NCBI GenBank assembly: GCA_018818785.1 | Contig: JAHIRF010000008.1 | Coordinates: 124,001-188,000, forward strand | Source: Thermoplasmatota archaeon | Lineage (GTDB): Archaea > Thermoplasmatota > Thermoplasmata > UBA10834 | Direction: 5' to 3' | DNA: 64,000 nt | In this document: positions 1 to 7,627 of the stretch, one piece after another | Layout: every line of letters begins with the position of its first letter | Position numbering within the stretch: position 1 is the first letter of the stretch | Program-made: the position numbers and the translations under genes | The notes under the pieces: model-generated | Seen by the model: only the letters and a program-made list of their open reading frames with translations | What the model was told of the DNA's origin: nothing | The model's database searches: none

Positions 1-1
1 C

Positions 2-1207
2 AGCGTTTCGGATGATCTCGCGGCACAGGAGAGAGATTCTGAGAGATCTTGGACTATCGGGATGTATTGGGCGGCAGATAACAACATAGACAGCATGACG
101 GATACTTTCCTTGATATCTGGCTCGACAATCTCTGGAACCGTGATGACGTCTCTCTGGCGATATTCATAGACAGGTTGGAACTTCCCGCCAACATAAGCA
201 CGGTCACCGAGGAAGGTTGGATCGAGAGGGAATGCATGGGTGATGTCAACTCATCCGATCCAGAGACGTTGTCTGATTTCATCGAATTCTTCATGACTGA
301 GCAGTATCTCGAGGCTGAGAACTACATGCTCATAATCCAGGATCACGGCCTCGGTTACCTTGGAATCTGTGTCGACGAGGGTGAGGAGGGAAGACCATGG
401 ATGAGCATAGACGGGCTCGGCAAAGCTCTGGATGCGGCGATGGTTGCGACGGGGAAGAAGCTCGACATAATCGATCTCGACGCATGCACCCTCGCTACGG
501 TCGAGGTCGCATACGAACTCAGAAACAAGGCATCATACTATGTCGCATCTGAGATCGCGGTGCCGTTCGACGGACTCAACTACATCGCTCTCCTCGATGG
601 GTTGTCGGAGAATCCCGACATACTGCCTCTTGATCTCGCGTGCAAGATGGTGGATGATTACGAGGAATGGTACTCGGCACCACTGGGCACATATCCCACG
701 CTGTATCCGTACATGCAGGATTTCGCCACGCTCTCCGTGATGGATCTCTCAAGGATGGAAGGCCTTGGTACGGCCTTCGCTGCACTATCAGACGAACTTC
801 TTCCTAAGGATGGCACATTGATCACTCCATTGAATACCGCCGCACAAGAGCATTTCGTTGCCATGTGGATGAACAACATGGGCTGCGGATTCAACTCGGA
901 TATCAGGGGGATGTTCGGACAACTTGCCGAAGAGCTCGCTGATTCCCATCCCGTGGTTGCCGGATTGTGTGACGAGATAGTCGACGCCGCGAACGATGTG
1001 ATCGTGAAGAACTGGGAGAGCTGGAGGACGAGGGATAGGCTATCGGGTTTGGCCGTGTTCGTCCCACCGTCGATAGGCATTTATGATGTGAATTGGGACA
1101 GCCTCTATCGTGTCTACGACAAGTTGGAACTGGATTTCGTTGCCGACAGCGGGTGGAACGAGGTTCTCCTGAAGTACTTCTGTACCATGAGACAGCACGG
1201 GGTATGA
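2..1207 (+). CDS. C11 (clostripain-like) cysteine peptidase, 5' truncated by window edge
   Basis: The frame is open from base 2, before the first ATG at 62, and reads WTIGMYWAADNNID across it. That is the first beta strand of the clostripain fold, so the true start lies left of the window. The catalytic dyad is visible as His in QDHGLG and Cys in LDACTLAT, the usual C11 pair. Family members are calcium-dependent endopeptidases, often secreted; a signal peptide would be in the missing part. The next gene follows 76 bp downstream on the same strand. The family call is firm; substrate and location are unknown. Confidence 0.85.
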   Translation, partial: SVSDDLAAQERDSERSWTIGMYWAADNNIDSMTDTFLDIWLDNLWNRDDVSLAIFIDRLELPANISTVTEEGWIERECMGDVNSSDPETLSDFIEFFMTEQYLEAENYMLIIQDHGLGYLGICVDEGEEGRPWMSIDGLGKALDAAMVATGKKLDIIDLDACTLATVEVAYELRNKASYYVASEIAVPFDGLNYIALLDGLSENPDILPLDLACKMVDDYEEWYSAPLGTYPTLYPYMQDFATLSVMDLSRMEGLGTAFAALSDELLPKDGTLITPLNTAAQEHFVAMWMNNMGCGFNSDIRGMFGQLAEELADSHPVVAGLCDEIVDAANDVIVKNWESWRTRDRLSGLAVFVPPSIGIYDVNWDSLYRVYDKLELDFVADSGWNEVLLKYFCTMRQHGV

Positions 1208-1283
1208 AGGACTCGGACAGTATCAGGTTGATAGCCGACAGGCCAGTGCCTTCAAATAACCTCAGGTCTATTGCGGAATTACA

Positions 1284-2801
1284 ATGCAAGGTCCATATCC
1301 GAAAAAGAAGCCTCTGAAGACAGTCATAGGGACCTTCGAGCTCTTCGGACAGGAGATCGTCGAGCTATCACCATCGTTCTTCAAATTCTTCGGCAGACTG
1401 CCGAAACTCGTTCAGAGGTCGATCAAGCTCACCCTACCGTTCGTGGCGCTGTTGCTGATGACCATTCTGCCACTTCCTGTAGATCAGCAGATACAGTATG
1501 CGCTTGCGATCTTCGTCTGCATATCTATGCTGTGGACCTTCGGTGCTCTGCCTCTTCCGGTGACCGCGCTACTGGTTCCGGTTCTGCTCACATTCTATGG
1601 AATATTCCACACGACAGAGGCTTTGGTACCTTTTGCAGATCCGGTAGTCTATCTCCTAATGGGTGGACTGATATTGGCCGAGGCTTTCCGAAAGCACGGT
1701 GTGGACAGAAGATTGGCATATTCGATTGTATCGAAGTTTGGAGGAGAGATCAACAAGATACTCTTCTCGTTCATGCTCGTCGCGGCCGTCCTATCGATGT
1801 GGATATCGAACACCGCGACCGTCGCGCTCCTCATACCAGTTGTGCTCGGTCTCGCGTCAAAGGCAGGTGAGGAGAAGGGACGGCTCTCTGTGCTCTTCCT
1901 GCTTGGCATAGGCATAGGATCCGCGATAGGAGGCATGGCCACCGTAACGGGATCGGCCCCCAACGCAGTCGCATCATCATTACTAGCAACCAGGCTAGCA
2001 GAGGACGGGATGACGTGGACCTTTGTCGATTGGATGAAGATCGGCCTACCAACGAGCATGGCTCTGCTGGTCATCGCATGGTTTCTCCTCCTGAAAGTGT
2101 TCCCAGTCAAGATCAAATCATTGGACATATCCTCAGTCAGCAAGGAGCTGAAAGAGATGGGGCGCTTGAGCGCGGGCGAGATGAAAACCCTGGGCATCTT
2201 CCTGCCGACAGTTGCCCTGTGGATCGTGGGTGCGAACATAGGTGAGATGCTTGGATTCCCTGCGAGTTTTATGAGCGCGACGATAGTTGCGCTCGGTGCA
2301 GTGGTCATCCTGTTCGCCACGAGGACCCTCGATTGGCAGGATGCGCGCACAATCTCATGGGACATCTTCCTGATAATCGGCGCAGGACTCGCCTTGGGCG
2401 AAGGACTCCAAGTGTCTGGAGCAGCTGGATGGATGGCCGAGCAATTGATCAGCGTGACTCATGGCTTCCACATACTCGTGATCATGTTGATAATCGCAGG
2501 AGTGTCTGTGACCCTGTCCAATTTCATGAGCAACACGGCCACCGCGGCAATCCTGGCACCAGTGCTTATCGGAATGTCCTCGGTGCTCGGCGTTGACCCG
2601 AAGCTGCTAGTTCTCGTATGTGGGTTATGCGTGTCCTTATCATTCATGACCCCGATTGGAACTCCACCGTTCACTCTGATATTCTCCACGGGGATAGTAT
2701 CCAGAAGAGACATAGCGATTGGAGGGATGAGGGTGACGATCCCTGCGATATTGATAGTGGTCTTGATGGTATACATATTCGTCAAGTTCGGACTAGTTTA
2801 G
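1284..2801 (+). CDS. SLC13/DASS family sodium:carboxylate or sulfate symporter
   Basis: This 505-residue polytopic protein has two inverted halves. Each carries the Ser-Asn-Thr signature of the divalent anion:sodium symporter family: SNTATVALLIP near residue 175 and SNTATAAILAP near 415. These motifs form the sodium and substrate sites. Likely substrates are C4-dicarboxylates, citrate or sulfate; the sequence does not decide. A cytoplasmic N-terminal stretch of about 45 residues precedes the first membrane segment. An AT-rich box (about 1250-1260) upstream suggests its own promoter. A small Rossmann protein follows 20 bp later. Confidence 0.88.
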   Translation: MQGPYPKKKPLKTVIGTFELFGQEIVELSPSFFKFFGRLPKLVQRSIKLTLPFVALLLMTILPLPVDQQIQYALAIFVCISMLWTFGALPLPVTALLVPVLLTFYGIFHTTEALVPFADPVVYLLMGGLILAEAFRKHGVDRRLAYSIVSKFGGEINKILFSFMLVAAVLSMWISNTATVALLIPVVLGLASKAGEEKGRLSVLFLLGIGIGSAIGGMATVTGSAPNAVASSLLATRLAEDGMTWTFVDWMKIGLPTSMALLVIAWFLLLKVFPVKIKSLDISSVSKELKEMGRLSAGEMKTLGIFLPTVALWIVGANIGEMLGFPASFMSATIVALGAVVILFATRTLDWQDARTISWDIFLIIGAGLALGEGLQVSGAAGWMAEQLISVTHGFHILVIMLIIAGVSVTLSNFMSNTATAAILAPVLIGMSSVLGVDPKLLVLVCGLCVSLSFMTPIGTPPFTLIFSTGIVSRRDIAIGGMRVTIPAILIVVLMVYIFVKFGLV

Positions 2802-2821
2802 GAGGACGGGGTGGTCATTCG

Positions 2822-3163
2822 ATGAGAGTATTGGTGATTGGTGCGGGGAAGTTCGGCGTGCGTGTGATAAAGCAGCTTAGGAAGAATCCGAAGCTGGAAA
2901 TAATCGTGGCAGACCCACATGAGACCCCGGAGGCGGTCGCACAAGGACTCATACCCAAAGTGGACATCAGAGCTCATGTGACCACGCTCAACTTCGATGA
3001 GGTGGTTCAGAAGGTTCGCCCAGATTTCGTTGTCCTCGCAAGGACGCTGCAGGATTGGGAGAAGACGGACACGCCCATGGGAACCCAGTACGTGGTCGGC
3101 ATGGAGAGAGAACTCACGAAATCAGACGTCCCGGTCTTGCCCATATCAGAAGACGTACTCTGA
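2822..3163 (+). CDS. Small single-domain TrkA-N-like Rossmann protein
   Basis: The protein is 113 residues and starts MRVLVIGAGKFG, a GxGxxG nucleotide-binding loop of the TrkA-N/RCK type. The ATG at 2822 is preceded by GGAGG at about 2802-2806, which starts immediately after the transporter stop, so the two genes are probably co-transcribed. RCK domains gate potassium channels and some transporters by binding NAD(H) or nucleotides. A role as a regulatory partner of the upstream SLC13 protein is inference from adjacency. It lacks the RCK C-terminal domain and is shorter than TrkA. Confidence 0.7.
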   Translation: MRVLVIGAGKFGVRVIKQLRKNPKLEIIVADPHETPEAVAQGLIPKVDIRAHVTTLNFDEVVQKVRPDFVVLARTLQDWEKTDTPMGTQYVVGMERELTKSDVPVLPISEDVL

Positions 3164-3212
3164 CCAATAGCGCATCAGTGCCCTACGGTCGATCCGTCAA
3201 ACGATTCGCAGG

Positions 3213-4097
3213 TCATATCACTCCGAGATGACCGATTGCCAGGAGTTCACGAGGAAATGGGCTGACTGCCCTTGCCGATCGAGAGACACGGACAACGCCC
3301 TCGGTCATCAATGAGAATCCTTCGTCCAAGAAGATCTCCTTTGCCAGTTCGTTTGACGAGGATATTCCAACATCTGTCCTGCGGTCGGGTAGTCTCGCAA
3401 TCACATATCTGAGCATAGCTCGAGCGGTCTTCCTATCGGGATGATTCATGAACCAGGGACCCAATGGATTCAAATCAGAACCTTTTCTGGCAATAAGCAT
3501 CGCCGTCGTCGAGCCCCCCACGATTCTACCGACAGGACACTCGGGAAGATCTGTATTCAAGGCGTATTGAAAATCACACTCATGAAAGCCCATCATCCGA
3601 GCCTGGCATTCCGACAAGGACAGTGTCTCGTCAGAGTCGAGCAATCTGAACTCCGCATCCATGGGTGGATCAACGGTGTCCTGAAATCCTCCTGTCCCGC
3701 GATGTTTGCAGAAGAATGAAATCTCTTCGACCTTCTTAAATCCGAATTGATTGTAGAAGTCCGCAGCATCCGGCATCGCATGCAATTCTACATTGTCCAC
3801 ACCCAGAGAATCAAGGTTCTGAAGAGCGTCGCGCATCATTCTTGCGCCGAGTTTCTTCTTCCTCCAACCCTCCTTCACGATCACATGGACTATGAATGCT
3901 GTCTTCCCGAAGTTGATCAGGGTGATGAGACCGACTATATCGCCATCGATCTCAGCCACTATGGAGTTCCTGGTGTCAAGGGCGAATATCCTACGGATCT
4001 CATGGAACTCCCAACCCCAATTCTCCCGGTCAATCAGTGAGAATACTTGACTCAGGTCGGTGTCAGCCATTAATCGTATGGATGGTTCGTCAGCCAT
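3213..4097 (-). CDS. GNAT family N-acetyltransferase with C-terminal extension
   Basis: The 294-residue protein has an N-terminal GNAT domain (about residues 1-140) with a motif-A-like segment (VKEGWRKKKLGARMM) that binds acetyl-CoA, then a second domain of GNAT-like length (about 145-290) similar to two-domain acetyltransferases. The start at 4097 is chosen because a TATA-like box lies 31-38 bp upstream (4128-4135), implying a nearly leaderless transcript. A longer frame to 4157 would run through that box. The substrate is unknown. It is convergent with the 2822 gene. Confidence 0.75.
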   Translation of the reverse strand: MADEPSIRLMADTDLSQVFSLIDRENWGWEFHEIRRIFALDTRNSIVAEIDGDIVGLITLINFGKTAFIVHVIVKEGWRKKKLGARMMRDALQNLDSLGVDNVELHAMPDAADFYNQFGFKKVEEISFFCKHRGTGGFQDTVDPPMDAEFRLLDSDETLSLSECQARMMGFHECDFQYALNTDLPECPVGRIVGGSTTAMLIARKGSDLNPLGPWFMNHPDRKTARAMLRYVIARLPDRRTDVGISSSNELAKEIFLDEGFSLMTEGVVRVSRSARAVSPFPRELLAIGHLGVI

Positions 4098-4127
4098 AAT
4101 CCCGGATACTAGAATATGATGAGCACC

Positions 4128-4155
4128 TAATATACCCACGGAGACCCTTGGTCTC
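4128..4155 (-). promoter_or_regulatory. Promoter and palindrome upstream of the GNAT gene
   Basis: On the minus strand GTATATTA (4128-4135) sits at the right distance for a start at 4097. A perfect inverted repeat GAGACC-ctt-GGTCTC at 4141-4155 lies just upstream of the box, where an archaeal activator or repressor could bind. Function is inferred from position only. Confidence 0.45.
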
Positions 4156-4416
4156 AAGAACTTGCTAAGATGATATTGATGCAGCCAAACGAAATCTGCA
4201 TCATTTATGACGTAATGATCTGAAAAAGAAACCTTGTCCTATAGCACAGATATTATCGACTGCGTGGGTGTAGCTAGTAAATTCGAGGTCGCTCAGCACC
4301 ACGTCCAGGATTTGTTCGCTCGTCAGCATGGGAGCCTCAGTCAATGAGATCACACGACACGTATCAACAACAACCATTGAAGAAGTTGGGCACGTACGAT
4401 GCCAATCTTGGAGAAG
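4156..4416. other. Intergenic region without a supported gene; one stem-loop
   Basis: No convincing gene is seen between the GNAT promoter and the next promoter. An inverted repeat with 8-bp arms (TGATGCAG and CTGCATCA, 11-nt loop) spans 4177-4203. An open minus-strand frame through 4201-4503 has no recognisable motif and crosses the downstream promoter. Confidence 0.4.
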
Positions 4417-4474
4417 CATTATATCATTTCTTACGGTTACTGACGTGAGATCATCTGTCAGATAATTCTGACAG
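4417..4474 (+). promoter_or_regulatory. Promoter with operator-like palindrome for the surface protein gene
   Basis: CATTATATCAT at 4417-4427 is a good archaeal TATA box. The expected transcription start is near 4447. A perfect inverted repeat CTGTCAGA-taat-TCTGACAG at 4455-4474 lies just inside the transcript and 14 bp before the chosen ATG. This placement suits a repressor operator or a leader hairpin. Confidence 0.5.
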
Positions 4475-4488
4475 ACATGGGATGGGTG

Positions 4489-5895
4489 ATGAACATTAGG
4501 CATTCGTTCGCAATTTTGACGTGTGTTGTAGTCAGTCTAGCGCTAATAGGAAGCGCGAGCGCTTTTCCACCGGAAACCTGGCAGGATGGAGATGAAGTAG
4601 CGGTATTCGGTCATTCGTTCGAGGAGGAGTATTGGACAAACGAGTCGTTCAACGAAACCAGCCCAGCAGGCAATGATGTCAGCTTTGCCGCGTCCTATGT
4701 CAACTATCAAAACGTGCAGGCGTTCCTGCTCTCACTCAACATGGTCGAGAATTCCACCGGAAGCGGAACTGTACCGTTCCAGCTATTTGGTTTGCATTAC
4801 TGGACCCCGGACAACACGGAGGTCTTCATCGGTGCCGTCCTCGCATTTCTCATGGCGTTCGACGACACATATAATGGCACAGGTCCTGGGTCCAACGGAC
4901 TACCTGATCCAGGAAACGAACCGGTCTACTACATAATTCCATTCGGAGTTGGAGGAGTGCTTGAGGACGCCTATGCCCCTGAGGTCGAAGTCCAGAGCGT
5001 CGCAAAGCTCGGAGACGGACATTATAGATTCGGCGTATCGTACAAGAATCTGTATGCATTCGTAACGCAGAACCTTCTTGCGAGCATACTATTGAGTTCG
5101 GGATGGATAGCCAAATTCACCGAGCTGACGGTCAGCTATGAGGTCACTATGAACACTGAGACGGGAGAAGTGACCGCGGAGACATGGTACACGCTCGGAG
5201 AGGTCACCGAACTCTGGACTGTATTCCTAGGATTACCGATACCGACGGATCCCCACGCGCTTCCTGAGACAATGGGAATAAGCGTCGTCCATTTCGTCAC
5301 CGTATTCACCTCGAAGTACGTCGGCCCTTCAGGTAATACGACGGGTACGACCATCAATACCAACATCAACGCTCCGTTGGATGAGGATATCGTCCTCAAG
5401 GTGGGTGACGACGCCGAGCGCGCCATGAAGATAGGGACCCGTGGGACTTTCGATCTAATAAACGAAAGCACGGACTACGTCATTAAGGAGGATCAGCCCG
5501 CCATGAATGCGATCATAGGCGCTCATCTTGTCGACCTCTTACTCGTTGGCTGGCAATTGGGATTCGCTGCCGGGGCCATGAGCATATTCGCTTACGCCCT
5601 CAGCGAACATGTCCAGGAGAGCTATGACGGACCCATGGACCTGGCGGAGAGGAGCCTGGTGCCCGGCAACGCGGATGGCTTCAACGCGTATCCGATGTGG
5701 TACGCAGTCTCGTTCCCAGGATGGAATGGGTACAGGGTGGTGCACGATCCAGTCTATACTGCGTATACGAGCTTCGAGGATGGAGAGCAACAGGACGATG
5801 CGAACCCAATCCAAGCGGCCGGACTGCTTGTGCTACTGCTAATCATTGCGGTCGTCGTAATCGTCGTTGTCGCTGTGACTCGCCGGAAGAAATGA
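4489..5895 (+). CDS. Secreted, C-terminally membrane-anchored surface protein of unknown function
   Basis: The 468-residue protein has a signal peptide (about residues 1-27, ending ASA before FPPETW) and a C-terminal hydrophobic helix followed by RRKK. The bulk would therefore be outside the cell with a cytoplasmic stop-transfer tail. The ectodomain contains many N-x-S/T sites, expected for archaeal glycosylation. No enzyme motif was recognised. Internal hydrophobic stretches near residues 100-125 and 340-370 could be extra membrane segments. An ATG at 4477 is also possible, but 4489 gives the cleaner signal peptide. Confidence 0.7.
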   Translation: MNIRHSFAILTCVVVSLALIGSASAFPPETWQDGDEVAVFGHSFEEEYWTNESFNETSPAGNDVSFAASYVNYQNVQAFLLSLNMVENSTGSGTVPFQLFGLHYWTPDNTEVFIGAVLAFLMAFDDTYNGTGPGSNGLPDPGNEPVYYIIPFGVGGVLEDAYAPEVEVQSVAKLGDGHYRFGVSYKNLYAFVTQNLLASILLSSGWIAKFTELTVSYEVTMNTETGEVTAETWYTLGEVTELWTVFLGLPIPTDPHALPETMGISVVHFVTVFTSKYVGPSGNTTGTTINTNINAPLDEDIVLKVGDDAERAMKIGTRGTFDLINESTDYVIKEDQPAMNAIIGAHLVDLLLVGWQLGFAAGAMSIFAYALSEHVQESYDGPMDLAERSLVPGNADGFNAYPMWYAVSFPGWNGYRVVHDPVYTAYTSFEDGEQQDDANPIQAAGLLVLLLIIAVVVIVVVAVTRRKK

Positions 5896-6001
5896 ACGAA
5901 GATGCAGATCAGAAGACCTGGCGCATCCGCAGTCACGAAACAGAAAAGAATATCTCCGCGAATACGCTCCATTATACATCACAAGGAAGAAGGAGCCGAA
6001 G

Positions 6002-7423
6002 ATGACGAACGAGCCAACTGCATATCAGCAGATTCTATTGAAGGCCCTGGAGAAAGAGGAACTTGCTCTGGATATGTTGCGAAGACTCATCGGGTTCCCT
6101 TCAGTTGCGGTTCGAGACGATCTAGGGATAAAAAGCTGCGCAGATCACGTGCAGGCGCTGCTCAAAGATCATGGATTTACGACAAGCCAGTTCCGAACAG
6201 AAGGATCACCGATCATATTCGCTGAGAAGAATGTGGGTGCAGAACGGACCCTCCTGTTGTATCACCACTACGATGTCCAACCAGAGGGACCTCTCGAACT
6301 ATGGGAATCCCCTCCGTGGAAGATGACGATAAGAGACGAACGGATATATGGAAGAGGAGCGCAGGATAACAAGGGCCCTTTCGTAGCGAACCTGTTGGGA
6401 ATCAATCTGATCGAGGAGATACTGGGAAAACTCCCGATAAATGTCAAGTTCGTGGTCGAAGGAGAGGAGGAAGCATCCTCGGCACATCTCAGTGAGTTTG
6501 CCAAGGCTCATGAAGAGTTCTTGAAGGCTGATGGCTGCGCCATGGAATTACTGACTACTACGCCTGGAAGTCCAGCAGAGATATACTGCGGCAGCAAGGG
6601 GATGGTCTATCTCGATGTGATTGCTGGTGGACCACCGAGGTTTCCACGAACGGATGTTCACTCTGGCTTCTCAAACGCAGTTCCGAACGCGGCATGGCGC
6701 TTGATTCAGGCATTGAGCTCATTGAAGGACGAGAATGAGAACATACTCGTGGATGGAATCGATGAAAGAGTCATGAAACTGTCGGAAGAGGATCTGAAGG
6801 CTCTAGAAGAATACAAGGCTGACGTCGTGGGCATGCTGAAGGACGATTATGGTCTAGACAGACTGCTTCTCAACCTCACAGGATTGGATGCTCTAGAAGC
6901 GGTGTTCATGAAGCCCAGCATAACAGTCTGCGGCATAACTGCAGGCTTCGATGGTCCAGGAATCATGACCATCGTGCCTTCGACCGCGCGCGCGAAGCTC
7001 GAAGTCCGGCTCGTCCCACATCTCACGGCAGAGAACACGATAGGACTGTTGAGGAAGCATTTTGTGGATAAGGGATTCGATGACATCGTGATTCAAGATG
7101 TGGGGGGAGGCAGCTACGACCCCGCCAAGACTCCGGTTGACAACCCATTCATCAGATTGATCCATGAGGTATCAAAAGAAGTCGCCGTGCCTGCATCCTC
7201 GAGCGTGGTCCCGATGGCATTCGGAACTGGGCCAGGGTACCTATTCGCCCCTCATGCACCCATGTGCCTGACCATCAGCCAGGTCGATCTCAAGGGAGTC
7301 AACATACATGCACCCAATGAGAACTGGCCTTTGAAGAGCCTGACCAACACTATCGCATTCGTAGCTACGGTCGCAGAGAGAATGCAGAGAATGGAATCAC
7401 CCCACAAGTCAGAGACCGATTAG
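6002..7423 (+). CDS. M20 family metallopeptidase (dipeptidase-like)
   Basis: The 473-residue protein resembles carnosine dipeptidase/CPG2-type M20 enzymes, which use two zinc ions to cleave dipeptides or N-acylated amino acids. Visible metal-site residues are His and Asp in HHYDVQP, Asp in GAQDNKG, and the Glu pair in EGEEEASS, which includes the general base. A dimerisation (lid) domain is expected in the middle, and a C-terminal GTGPGYLF stretch replaces the usual region near the last ligand. Start 6002 has a purine-rich GGAAGAAGGAG upstream. It probably acts in the cytoplasm in peptide use. Confidence 0.85.
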   Translation: MTNEPTAYQQILLKALEKEELALDMLRRLIGFPSVAVRDDLGIKSCADHVQALLKDHGFTTSQFRTEGSPIIFAEKNVGAERTLLLYHHYDVQPEGPLELWESPPWKMTIRDERIYGRGAQDNKGPFVANLLGINLIEEILGKLPINVKFVVEGEEEASSAHLSEFAKAHEEFLKADGCAMELLTTTPGSPAEIYCGSKGMVYLDVIAGGPPRFPRTDVHSGFSNAVPNAAWRLIQALSSLKDENENILVDGIDERVMKLSEEDLKALEEYKADVVGMLKDDYGLDRLLLNLTGLDALEAVFMKPSITVCGITAGFDGPGIMTIVPSTARAKLEVRLVPHLTAENTIGLLRKHFVDKGFDDIVIQDVGGGSYDPAKTPVDNPFIRLIHEVSKEVAVPASSSVVPMAFGTGPGYLFAPHAPMCLTISQVDLKGVNIHAPNENWPLKSLTNTIAFVATVAERMQRMESPHKSETD

Positions 7424-7627
7424 AATCTTGATGGGCGTCGAGAGCCGTCACGCAGAGATTAACAGGATTTTGACCAGCCCGGTGATTGTCTTGGGGCAAG
7501 AAGGGTGGCCCCATATTTGAATATCGAAGAGGTTTGGTGAGACTACACGTGCGCTTAAATTATTCAATCGATGTGTCCAGTTGATTGATGTGGAACAACT
7601 TTCGGATGGACGTGCCCCGGAGCTGCC

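Noticed and set aside
4201-4503. Minus-strand open frame of 100 codons
   Set aside because: It has no family motif, crosses a good promoter and palindrome on the other strand, and lacks a ribosome-binding site.
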